This document shows positions 26,143-33,398 of a DNA stretch of 40,239 nucleotides, one piece after another. The notes below the pieces were generated by a model. It was not told where the DNA came from. It did no database searches and saw nothing but the letters and a program-made list of their open reading frames with translations. The translations under genes and the position numbers were made by a program. Numbering within the stretch: position 1 is the first letter of the stretch; each line of letters starts with the position of its first letter. Where the stretch lies: positions 1 through 40,239 of the forward strand of contig NZ_JAEMQX010000027.1 of NCBI RefSeq assembly GCF_016463645.1, given 5' to 3'. The DNA is from Sphingopyxis sp. (GTDB taxonomy: Bacteria; Pseudomonadota; Alphaproteobacteria; Sphingomonadales; Sphingomonadaceae).

Positions 26143-27087
26143 CGCGCGAAAATAGTCGATCGTACGCACGAGCCCGTCGCGAAGCGCGATCGCGGGCTCC
26201 CAGCCGAGTTCGGCCCGCGCGAGCGAGATGTCGGGCTTGCGCTGTGTCGGATCGTCCGACGGCAGCGGCAGCCGCACCAGCTTCGAGCGTGATCCGGTCA
26301 ATTCGATTACCAGCTCGGCAAGTTCGAGAATGGTGAATTCGACCGGGTTGCCGATATTTACCGGGCCGGTGAAGCCGTCGCGCGAGTCCATGAGGCGCAG
26401 AAGGCCTTCGACCAGGTCATCGACATAACAGAAGCTGCGCGTTTGCGAGCCGTCGCCGAAGATCGTTATGTCTTCGCCGCGGAGCGCCTGCATGATGAAG
26501 TTCGAAACCACGCGTCCGTCGGCAGGATGCATGCGCGGACCATAGGTGTTGAAGATCCGCGCCACTTTGACATCGAGGCCATGTTGACGATGATAGTCGA
26601 AGAACAAGGTTTCGGCGCAGCGCTTGCCTTCGTCGTAGCAACTGCGCAGACCGATCGGATTGACATTGCCCCAGTAGCTTTCGGTCTGCGGATGCTGCGT
26701 CGGGTCGCCATACACCTCGCTCGTCGATGCCTGCAGGATCGGAATCTTCACCCTTTTTGCAAGACCCAGCATGTTGATCGACCCGATCACGGACACTTTC
26801 GTGGTTTGCACCGGATCGTGCTGATAGTGGATCGGCGATGCCGGACAGGCGAGGTTGAAGATGGCGTCGACCTCGACGAACAACGGCAGGCAGATATCGT
26901 GACGCAGGAACTCGAAGCGCGGGTGCCCGAGCAGGTGCGCGACATTGGCCTTCGCGCCTGTAAACAGATTGTCGACGCATAGCACTTCGTTGCCCGCCGC
27001 AATCAGGCGATCGATCAGATGTGATCCGACGAATCCCGCGCCACCCGTCACCATCACCCTGCGGGCCGAAAAATATTCGCGCGCCAT
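26131..27087 (-). CDS. UDP-glucuronate decarboxylase (UXS-type SDR)
   Basis: A 318-residue cytoplasmic SDR enzyme converting UDP-glucuronate to UDP-xylose. NAD-binding motif GGAGFVGSH at residues 15-23; catalytic Tyr151 and Lys155 in YDEGKR; the TSEVYGDP stretch supplies the active-site Ser/Thr-Glu pair. The family features [20 protein letters not shown] and [13 protein letters not shown] are all present. Length and motifs fit UXS better than dTDP-glucose dehydratase or UDP-galactose epimerase. ATG 27087 has a GGGGTAAAA site upstream. Its presence implies that xylose, or a sugar made from UDP-xylose, is in the product glycan. It is divergent from the membrane GT2 gene. Confidence 0.93.
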   Translation of the reverse strand: MAREYFSARRVMVTGGAGFVGSHLIDRLIAAGNEVLCVDNLFTGAKANVAHLLGHPRFEFLRHDICLPLFVEVDAIFNLACPASPIHYQHDPVQTTKVSVIGSINMLGLAKRVKIPILQASTSEVYGDPTQHPQTESYWGNVNPIGLRSCYDEGKRCAETLFFDYHRQHGLDVKVARIFNTYGPRMHPADGRVVSNFIMQALRGEDITIFGDGSQTRSFCYVDDLVEGLLRLMDSRDGFTGPVNIGNPVEFTILELAELVIELTGSRSKLVRLPLPSDDPTQRKPDISLARAELGWEPAIALRDGLVRTIDYFRALAN

Positions 27088-27232
27088 ATCAGTTTTACCC
27101 CCAATCCGCTGCGCTATCCCTAAACGGAGCACCGGCCATTGCAAAGCGCCCAATGTTCCTGGTGGCAATATGGGACATTCGTGCTCGCCAAACTTGCCGC
27201 CACCTCAGGATCGGGTAGAGGCACAAGCAGCA

Positions 27233-28408
27233 ATGTTGGAACTTCTCGCCTGGCTTGTCGCCCTGTCGCTCGCGGCGCCGCTCGCCTATCTCGGCGTCGA
27301 ACTCTTTCTCGGGCTGCGTCCGCTCCCCGCACAGCCTCAGCATGCCGCGCCAACGCGCATCTGTCTGCTCGTTGCGGCGCATAATGAAGTTGCGGGGATT
27401 GCCGCGACGGTCGAGGCACTGACCGCAGTGGCGCCCGGAGCGCGAATCCTCGTCGTTGCGGATAATTGCGATGACGGGACCGCGACGGAAGCACGAAAGG
27501 CCGGCGCGGATGTCGTCGAGCGCAACGATCCCGGTCGCCGCGGCAAGGGTTTCGCACTGGCTTTCGGGCGCGAAGAGCTCGCCGGCAGTCCGCCCGACGT
27601 CGTGATCGTCGTCGATGCAGATTGCCGGCTGGGGGAGGGCAGCGCCGAACGGCTGGCGGCGCGGGCCATGGCCTGCGGGCGCGCCGTCCAGGCCGCGAAC
27701 CTCCTCACCGCCGAAAAAAATGTTTCCCCGCTCGTCGAGGTGTCGAACTTCGCGATGCTCGTCAAAAATCTCATACGCGCCCGCGGGCTGGTCCGACTTG
27801 GCGGCGGCGCACTGCTCTTCGGTACCGGAATGGCTTTCCCCTGGTCGCTGTTCGTCACGCTCCCGCTGGCCACCGGAGACGCGGTCGAAGACCTTAATCT
27901 CGGCTTGTGGCTCGCGCGGCAGGGAACCGGGATCGAGCTCGATGACCAAGCCCTCGTGACGAGTCCCGCCGCACCGCTTGCCGACAGCCATGCGCAGCGC
28001 AGCCGCTGGGAACACGGTTTCCTGAGGACGGCGGTCACGCAGGGCGTGCCGATGCTGTTTCGCGGCGTTGCGACGGCGTCGCGTCATGTCGTGGCGCTCG
28101 GCGCCCACCTGCTGGTGCCGCCGCTCGCACTTCTGATGCTGCTGTCGATCCCGGGGCTTGCCCTGCTCGCGGCCGTGGGGGCGTTGTCAGGCAGTTGGGC
28201 TCAGCTTTTGCTGGCGAGTGCGGCGTTCGGATTCGCGGCCGCCGCTCTCCTCGCGTCGTGGTGGAGCCATGGACGCGGCATTCTTCCCCTCGGGGCGCTG
28301 CTGCGCATTCCGGTCTACATTCTCTGGAAAATCCCGATCTATATCGGCTTCTTCACGCGCAATCAGAAGGCGTGGAACCGGACTAGACGGGAAGACGAGC
28401 GACGTTGA
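27233..28408 (+). CDS. Membrane glycosyltransferase family 2
   Basis: About 391 residues. An N-terminal membrane helix (LLAWLVALSLAAPLAYLGVE) precedes a GT-A domain starting ICLLVAAHNEVAG. That domain has VVADNCDDGT, VIVVDADCRL (the D-x-D motif), GTGMAFP, and the conserved VEDLNLGL plus RSRWEHGF (Q/R-x-x-R-W-like) motif of processive or membrane GT2 enzymes. Three C-terminal helices span about residues 285-375. This architecture occurs in membrane beta-glycosyltransferases of EPS loci. ATG 27233 is inferred from the helix start; AGAGG lies about 11 bases before. The stop overlaps the convergent WecG/TagA gene by 26 bp. Confidence 0.88.
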   Translation: MLELLAWLVALSLAAPLAYLGVELFLGLRPLPAQPQHAAPTRICLLVAAHNEVAGIAATVEALTAVAPGARILVVADNCDDGTATEARKAGADVVERNDPGRRGKGFALAFGREELAGSPPDVVIVVDADCRLGEGSAERLAARAMACGRAVQAANLLTAEKNVSPLVEVSNFAMLVKNLIRARGLVRLGGGALLFGTGMAFPWSLFVTLPLATGDAVEDLNLGLWLARQGTGIELDDQALVTSPAAPLADSHAQRSRWEHGFLRTAVTQGVPMLFRGVATASRHVVALGAHLLVPPLALLMLLSIPGLALLAAVGALSGSWAQLLLASAAFGFAAAALLASWWSHGRGILPLGALLRIPVYILWKIPIYIGFFTRNQKAWNRTRREDERR

Positions 28409-29159
28409 TCTTCCGTTCCTGCTGCCACTGTTGCCAGAGAATGAAGATTCTCGGTCCCTCGAGAAGATAGCGGCGCCACAGACGCTGCGGTTCGCTGAGC
28501 AATCGGAACAGCCATTCGAAACCGGTGCGGCGCATCCATACGGGTGCACGGTTCTTCGCTCCGGTCAGGAACTCGAGGGACGCCCCGATGCACAGGGCCA
28601 CGCCGCGCGCGCGGCCGCGCTGGTTTATTTCGGCGCAGACCATTTCACTCTGCGGCGCGCCGACCGCAAGGAAAACGACGTCGGCCGCCGCCGCTTCCAC
28701 GAACTCCGCAATCGCCGTGCGCGCGGCGGGATCGTGCCGGATGCCCATCGGCGGAGTGAAAAAGGTCCATTCGAACCGCGGAAAAAGCGCGGCGAGGTCG
28801 CCATGAATTTGCTCGTCACCGCCGACGACGGCGATCTTTGCGGAGGGAAGCGCGGCCACGAGCAGGTCGCGCGTCAGGTCGCTGCCCGTTACCACCGGAA
28901 GATTGATCCCCGACCAGCGCGCCAGCCTCGCGAGGTTCCGGCTGTCGCAAAGGCACAACTCGGCATTGCGATATGCCATGGCCAATGCCGGATCGTTCAG
29001 GCGATCGAGTTGCACGACATGATCGACGTTCGGCGTCACGATATAGGAAAAGCGGTTCCCGCGGGCGAGTGCCACGATTTTTCTGGCGGCGGCCAGCGCA
29101 TCGAGGCGGTCGAAGTCGAGCCCCATAAAAGCGTATCGCAAGGCGTCAGACTGTTTCAT
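28383..29159 (-). CDS. WecG/TagA/CpsF family glycosyltransferase (GT26)
   Basis: A 258-residue enzyme transferring a sugar to a lipid-linked acceptor. Family motifs: YIVTPNVDHVVQL, LCLCDSRNLARLARW (usually D-S-G in this position), VVGGDEQI, DVVFLAVGAPQSE and the basic C-terminal segment RAPVWMRRTGFEWLFRLLSEP that binds the membrane. In gum-type loci the homologue GumM adds glucose or GlcA to the acceptor. ATG 29159 overlaps the L,D-transpeptidase stop in ATGA, so it is the last gene of the PEP-CTERM operon. The His in NVDHV and the Asp of the CDSRN loop are conserved candidates for catalysis. Confidence 0.9.
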   Translation of the reverse strand: MKQSDALRYAFMGLDFDRLDALAAARKIVALARGNRFSYIVTPNVDHVVQLDRLNDPALAMAYRNAELCLCDSRNLARLARWSGINLPVVTGSDLTRDLLVAALPSAKIAVVGGDEQIHGDLAALFPRFEWTFFTPPMGIRHDPAARTAIAEFVEAAAADVVFLAVGAPQSEMVCAEINQRGRARGVALCIGASLEFLTGAKNRAPVWMRRTGFEWLFRLLSEPQRLWRRYLLEGPRIFILWQQWQQERKINVARLPV

Positions 29160-29824
29160 CGACCGCGCGCAGCCATCGCCATCGTCGTATCCGAGCGTAC
29201 GATATGGACCTCATCGCCCGTCTTGGCGGCGGCGAACAGCAGGCGCGCAAACTCGGTCGGCAGGCCGATGCAGCCATGCGTAGCGCGGCGGCTCGACATC
29301 GGGCTGCCGTGCAACGCGACACCGGTATCGGTGATGAAGAGCGAGTAAGGCATGGGCGCGTCGTAGGAGCGCGAGTGATAATCGCGTTGTTTTGAGAGGA
29401 TCGGAAAACGGCCGAGCGGAGACTTCATCGTCTCCGCGCCGTAAACGATCACCGCGGTGCCAATTTCGTGACCACCCCGAAACACCGACAAGATCTGCGT
29501 GCGCAAGTCGACCCAGACCGTAAGCTGGCCCGGCGGGACGCCATCCTCGTTCCAGTCATAATCGCCGTGGCTCATTCGTTTCGGAGTTCTCAGCAAAGAC
29601 TTCGTGCCTGCCGGCAACAGACCATATTGCTGCCCGCGGCTCCGTTCGGCCGGCGAGAGATAGTCGCGCGCCGGGTTGCCTGCGGGTGTGGGGCGGGTTG
29701 CGCCGGTGGTGATCGCACCAGTCGCCTTGTCTGCGAACGCAACGGGCAAGGCATCGTCCCCGATGGCAATGCCCGCGACGGCGGCAACGGCGATCGAGAG
29801 CGTGGCGATCAGGCCGGCGCGCAT
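29156..29824 (-). CDS. L,D-transpeptidase (YkuD domain)
   Basis: A 222-residue periplasmic protein with an N-terminal signal or anchor (AGLIATLSIAVAAVAGIAIG). A roughly 60-residue low-complexity spacer follows, then the YkuD domain starting near VWVDLRTQILSVFRGG. The catalytic motif is THGCIGLP with Cys185 and His183, and HGSPMSSRR lies before it. The enzyme crosslinks peptidoglycan (3-3) or attaches proteins to meso-DAP. ATG 29824 overlaps the PEP-CTERM gene end by 16 bp; GTG 29887 would overlap by 79 bp and lacks a signal-peptide fit. The position between the exosortase substrate and a GT suggests a joint job, possibly tethering the substrate to the wall. This is inference. Confidence 0.85.
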   Translation of the reverse strand: MRAGLIATLSIAVAAVAGIAIGDDALPVAFADKATGAITTGATRPTPAGNPARDYLSPAERSRGQQYGLLPAGTKSLLRTPKRMSHGDYDWNEDGVPPGQLTVWVDLRTQILSVFRGGHEIGTAVIVYGAETMKSPLGRFPILSKQRDYHSRSYDAPMPYSLFITDTGVALHGSPMSSRRATHGCIGLPTEFARLLFAAAKTGDEVHIVRSDTTMAMAARGR

Positions 29825-30453
29825 TGCGGTGCGCCCGGCTTGCCTTTCGTTCCGGGCCTTCTGCGGCGCCGAAGGGCGGCGGCGCACAACCCCAGACCCA
29901 AGAGCATGGAGGCCCAGGTCCCGGGCTCAGGAACCGCGGCAACCGGCGGCACGCCCGGAGTCGTCGGATCTATGGGCGTGACCGAGGTTCCGGGTGGAAC
30001 GACGGTGCTGATCCCGCCGGGAAATCCCGGCAAGCCGCCGTCTGATCCCGCAGGCGTGCCGCCTGTGTCGCCAAGGGGCAAAAGACCGGTGGGAATCGGG
30101 TCGGTGAGGGCGATCGGGCCGGGCGTCTGGGACAATTCGTTTATCGACTCTTCGGGAGGCGTGTCGAATATCTTGCCGAGCGCGCGCTGTTCGGGCTCGC
30201 CGCCGTTGCCGCGGCGTCCGAGCAGCCTGTCGGCGATCTTGCGCGCCTTGCCCTTGAGAATGTCCGTCTCGCCACGCTCTCCGGGGGAACGTTCGGTAAA
30301 ACGGTCGAGTGCGTCGATCGACTGTGCGAGCACGCTTCCGCCGTCGCCGCTTAGCGCGGGAATGGTGACCGACATGAGGGCGAGCAGAAGCATCGCGATC
30401 GCCGCCGCGCCAACCCGCATTTTCGAGCGAAAAAAGGATAGAATGCCCGTCAC
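29809..30453 (-). CDS. PEP-CTERM sorting domain protein (probable XrtV substrate)
   Basis: A 214-residue secreted protein. Residues 14-43 form an export signal (GAAAIAMLLLALMSVTIPAL). The middle carries a charged, Arg-rich segment (50-95), then a long Pro/Gly/Thr stretch (100-172). The C-terminal sorting signal is VPEPGTWA at 174-181, a hydrophobic segment to 194, and five Arg at 195-199. XrtV would cut near the PEP motif. An extra 15-residue tail (PGTKGKPGAPQCAPA) after the Arg cluster is longer than usual and includes a Cys. The start is GTG 30453; ATG 30420 would cut 11 residues. No strong ribosome binding site is seen for either. It heads an operon with an L,D-transpeptidase and a GT26 enzyme. 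Confidence 0.87.
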   Translation of the reverse strand: MTGILSFFRSKMRVGAAAIAMLLLALMSVTIPALSGDGGSVLAQSIDALDRFTERSPGERGETDILKGKARKIADRLLGRRGNGGEPEQRALGKIFDTPPEESINELSQTPGPIALTDPIPTGLLPLGDTGGTPAGSDGGLPGFPGGISTVVPPGTSVTPIDPTTPGVPPVAAVPEPGTWASMLLGLGLCAAALRRRRRPGTKGKPGAPQCAPA

Positions 30454-31002
30454 ATCGGACGAGTAGCGGATTTATTACATAGAGTGAAGATAAATGTTAT
30501 GGTTACCGCGCGTTATCTGTCCCGTTGGGGAACAGATCCTGCGGAAACCGGGGGATGTACGGCACAGACGGGCCATTGCGATCCCGTGCCGGAAAATGAA
30601 AGAAATTCGTTTTATTCTATATATTTATAGCGATTTCCCAAGAGGGTGGGCGCCGCGATCGGTAGCGTAATCGACCCGGTCCCTTCCATCGTTCAAATAT
30701 CGATGACCGGCTGCGGACGGGAATCCGGCAGGCGCCGGTTGCGCATGTTTTCTTATGTCAGGTTATCGGCCGTGCGACCTTCCGCCGGTCATTTCAGCCG
30801 TAAATGCCCTGAAGGCTATCGCGGCCGCGTTCGCCGCGGGCCGCGTTCGGCGTGTGCCGCAGCTTTGCGGGGCGACAAGGTCGGACGGGACTTGTCGCGA
30901 GATATGCACGGGGCAGCGTGCGGCCCGGCGCAACGGCCGGAAGAAGTGCAATTCGACCTTGATAATAAGACTTTATTAACCGAGTGCGCCGACACAGAGC
31001 TC
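30454..31002. promoter_or_regulatory. Divergent control region with inverted repeats
   Basis: This 549-bp non-coding region separates the PEP-CTERM operon (minus) from the PilZ-XRE gene (plus). It holds a bulged inverted repeat ATCTGT-CCC / GGG-A-ACAGAT (30515-30537), a bulged hairpin with arms 30560-30572 and 30583-30591, an AT-rich promoter-like block (30600-30635, TATATATTTATAG), and an 8-bp perfect inverted repeat GCGACAAG / CTTGTCGC (30872-30898). The first repeat sits about 65-85 bp upstream of the PEP-CTERM start. No ORF in the region looks real. Confidence 0.5.
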
Positions 31003-31683
31003 ATGGTCATTTCGGCGTATCTTCAAGCACCGGACGCGTCTTCCGGAAAAAGGCGCGCCGCGCGGCGCAAGCTGCAGCTGGAAGTCCGGGGCGCACATGC
31101 GGCCGACGATGTAACCGTCAGAATTCATAATATCTCACTGACGGGTATGCTCATCGAATGCGATGCTCCGCTTGCGGTCGCTGATATGATCGACGTCGAG
31201 CTCCCGCATGTGGGCATTGTTACGACCAAGCTCGTCTGGACAAGCGGCCAGCTTTACGGCTGTGAATTCGAGTCGCCGATATCTCCCGCAGCCTTGGCAG
31301 CTGCGCAACTGCGCGGCGCCGCCGCTCCGGTGATGACGGACGAAGCCGAACTTCAGCACGAAGCCATTTCAACGCACGGCGCGTTCGATCGATTCGGCGC
31401 CAATCTCAAACGCCTGCGAATTGCCAAAGGCCTCAGTCAGGCTGATGTGGCGGCGACGCTCGACGTAAGTGCGCCCTCGGTTTCAGGCTGGGAGAGCGGG
31501 CGCGCTCGACCCAAGCCCGATCGCATGACGGCGCTTGCAGCTCTGCTGGACGTCTCCGTTTCGCAACTGATCGTCGATATTGCCGCCGAGCCCTATGATG
31601 AGTTGATTCGTGAAGGTCGCGAACGCATCGCGCGGGCGACCGGCGCATCGCCCGAGAAAATCCGCATCTACATAGAGGTCTAG
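31003..31683 (+). CDS. PilZ domain - XRE helix-turn-helix fusion regulator
   Basis: About 226 residues from ATG 31003; the frame is open to 30646, but the upstream peptide shows no domain. Residues 17-90 form a PilZ domain: R17-x3-R21 (overlapping R18-x3-R22) and N43-x-S-x-x-G48 in NISLTG are the c-di-GMP ligands, followed by a VELPHVGIVTTKLVW barrel strand and CEFE. Residues 131-192 form an XRE-type DNA-binding domain (FGANLKRLRIAKGLSQADVAATL, VSAPSVSGWESGRARP). A helical tail (193-226) follows. It is therefore a candidate transcription factor read out by c-di-GMP. It faces the PEP-CTERM operon across the repeat-rich region and probably regulates it and its own gene; this is inference. Confidence 0.88.
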   Translation: MVISAYLQAPDASSGKRRAARRKLQLEVRGAHAADDVTVRIHNISLTGMLIECDAPLAVADMIDVELPHVGIVTTKLVWTSGQLYGCEFESPISPAALAAAQLRGAAAPVMTDEAELQHEAISTHGAFDRFGANLKRLRIAKGLSQADVAATLDVSAPSVSGWESGRARPKPDRMTALAALLDVSVSQLIVDIAAEPYDELIREGRERIARATGASPEKIRIYIEV

Positions 31684-31700
31684 GGCTGCTCCGTTGAGGG

Positions 31701-31718
31701 CGTCGGCGCAAGCCGGCG
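31701..31718. terminator. Hairpin between convergent genes
   Basis: A 7-bp stem (one G-T pair) with GCAA loop, arms 31701-31707 and 31712-31718, lies in the 45-bp gap between the PilZ-XRE stop and the acyltransferase stop. There is no T-tract, so terminator function is only possible. Confidence 0.35.
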
Positions 31719-31728
31719 GTCAGCGTGA

Positions 31729-32787
31729 TCAGCCGATCCGGCCTTCCACGGTGATCGCATCCGGCCCGGTGGCGCCGTCCAGGGGCGTTTGCGGCGTGCG
31801 GGCCGTCAGGCGTCGTCCCAGCGAAATCCAGCGCCGCTCGTAGTGGAAGGTCGAGAGGTGCGCGCAGGCGACTGTCACCGCGATCAGCAAAGGACGTTTC
31901 AGATATTTGATCAGCGTGTCACCGGCCCCCAGCCAGCTGTTCGCGAAAATTCCGTGGAAGACATAGAGTGCGTAGGAAGTCTGCGCCACATATGTGACGA
32001 CGCGCTTCTGACATAACTCGTGGAGCCACCGAGGCGCGTTATAAAGCGATGCGCCCACCATGAGTGCCGACAGATAGGGACGCAGATAGGGCAGGAAACC
32101 CGTCCGCAGGTCGGCGCTTGCCAACAGGAGGGGGAAAATCAGCAACGGGCTGGGCATCGCGACCAGCCTGCGAACGCGTTCGCCCAGCCAGCCCTCGTAG
32201 ATCAGGGCCAACGTCGCGCCCGCGAGAATCTCGTCGATCCGGAACCATGTCACGATGGACATGGGCTGTTGCCAGTAGATGCGCGCAACAGTGATTGCCA
32301 CGCAAAGTAAGGGAATGAGGAGCAGTGAGCGTCTTCCCCCGATGGCGACCAGCAAGGCGATCGTCAGATAGAACTGGACCTCGATGCACAGGCTCCAGAA
32401 ATGTGCACCGGGCGGAATCAGCGTCGAGGGCGGAAGATTTGCCGCGAACAGCAGGTTGCCGATGATCTGGTCCATGCTGGCACCGCCCGAAACGGCAAAG
32501 GCCAGCAGCATGCCCAGCCAGGCCAGCGGCACGATACGAAGAAGCCGGCGCACGAGAAACCGCCGGATGTCACCGTCCTCGATCAGGAACCGGGTAATCA
32601 GGAAGCCGGACAGGGTAAAGAATATCACCATCCCCGTTGCGGCCACAGGCGCATTGAGTCGCCAGCTACCGGGACCCAGGGGCAGGAGATGTCCGGCCAG
32701 CACAAATGCGATACTCAGCGCCCGCCAGCCGTCGAGGAGTGGCAAATGTCGGGACGACGCGGGCCTGGCCTCCCACGATGACTGCAT
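31729..32787 (-). CDS. Acyltransferase 3 family membrane protein
   Basis: A 352-residue protein of the OafA/YrhL-type acyltransferase family with about ten membrane helices. It has LLDGWRALSIAFVLAGHL with the conserved His at about residue 38, FFTLSGFLITRFLIEDGDIRRFLVRRLLRIVP, and HFWSLCIEVQFYL. These enzymes acetylate or otherwise acylate sugars of surface glycans using cytoplasmic acyl donors. ATG 32787 has GGGGGGAAG about 5 bases upstream. Located at the edge of the EPS locus, it probably adds acyl groups to the polysaccharide, as sphingans are commonly acylated; the substrate is inferred. It lacks the SGNH domain found in some relatives. Confidence 0.88.
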   Translation of the reverse strand: MQSSWEARPASSRHLPLLDGWRALSIAFVLAGHLLPLGPGSWRLNAPVAATGMVIFFTLSGFLITRFLIEDGDIRRFLVRRLLRIVPLAWLGMLLAFAVSGGASMDQIIGNLLFAANLPPSTLIPPGAHFWSLCIEVQFYLTIALLVAIGGRRSLLLIPLLCVAITVARIYWQQPMSIVTWFRIDEILAGATLALIYEGWLGERVRRLVAMPSPLLIFPLLLASADLRTGFLPYLRPYLSALMVGASLYNAPRWLHELCQKRVVTYVAQTSYALYVFHGIFANSWLGAGDTLIKYLKRPLLIAVTVACAHLSTFHYERRWISLGRRLTARTPQTPLDGATGPDAITVEGRIG

Positions 32788-33195
32788 CAGGCTTCCCCCC
32801 AAAGGCTAGCAATCGGCGGAAACTACGATGTTTTGCGGAACTGTCTAGCGCAATGGTCCGAATGTGCGGCGCGATAGCAGAACGGCGTTGGCCGGTTCGT
32901 TGATCCGGCGGATTTTGTCGAAGATACTGAAGGGAAGGGGTGACGCGTCGAACATAACCTTCTGGTCTCTCATCAACTGGATGAGTTAGCCGTATTGCTC
33001 ACGTGGCTTGCGAGGAGAAAACACCTTGGCCATTCGACGGCGACGATCGGCTCCGGATACCGTCGTCTTTCATCCAGCCGCAGCGAGGTTCCGATCTCTC
33101 CATCCCGTGATCCTTCCCGAGCTTCTCCGCAGCGGGAGCGGGGCGAAGTCGAGATCTGGCATGAAGATCCGATAATATATATTATGTTAAATAAA
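32788..33195. other. Non-coding junction between EPS locus and housekeeping operon
   Basis: No convincing gene is found here on either strand. The last part is AT-rich and contains a 14-bp palindrome of A and T only (33172-33185). The region may hold the promoter of the acyltransferase gene (minus). It marks the boundary of the exopolysaccharide locus; no integrase scar, tRNA or direct repeat is seen. Confidence 0.4.
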
Positions 33196-33223
33196 GAGGG
33201 TGCAGGATTGAGGGAACACCCTC
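33196..33223 (-). terminator. Intrinsic terminator of the housekeeping operon
   Basis: On the minus strand a 7-bp stem GAGGGTG / CACCCTC with a 14-base loop is followed by TTTATTT. It starts right at the stop codon of the small membrane protein gene and lies at the end of the rlpA-to-MBL run, so it is a reasonable rho-independent terminator. Confidence 0.6.
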
Positions 33224-33398
33224 AGGTCACAGCCTGCCATGTGCGAATGACCAGAAACACCAGCCCGAAGATCGCGACCCACGCGAGCGCCATCTTTATC
33301 CAGTCAGCCATCGGCAAGCGCCGCGCGAGCAACGAACTCAGCACCAGCGCAAACGCGCCGGCAAACCAGAGAATCTGGACCGTCGTGTCACCGGTCAT
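33222..33398 (-). CDS. Small two-helix membrane protein (58 residues)
   Basis: This short gene encodes a 58-residue protein beginning MTGDTTVQILWFAGAFALVL. Two hydrophobic segments are visible at about residues 8-24 and 36-52, with SSLLARRLPMADWIK between them. ATG 33398 overlaps the stop of the MBL hydrolase gene in ATGA, and the stop lies in the terminator stem, both good support for a real gene. The pattern resembles the N-terminal membrane anchor of a sphingomonad aspartic-protease family (clan AA), here without the protease domain; this likeness is from memory. Function unknown. Confidence 0.7.
   Translation of the reverse strand: MTGDTTVQILWFAGAFALVLSSLLARRLPMADWIKMALAWVAIFGLVFLVIRTWQAVT

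Noticed and set aside
30551..30580. A GGCAC...TTGC arrangement resembling a sigma-54 promoter
   Set aside because: The spacing between the GG and GC elements is about 15 bp instead of 10, so it does not fit the consensus.
30646..31002. N-terminal extension of the PilZ-XRE frame to 30646
   Set aside because: The extra residues are low-complexity, lack domain features and the potential starts lack ribosome binding sites, so I took ATG 31003.
33172..33185. A 14-bp A/T palindrome as a mobile-element or attachment site
   Set aside because: No integrase, target duplication or tRNA is nearby; it is better explained as an AT-rich stretch after the operon terminator.
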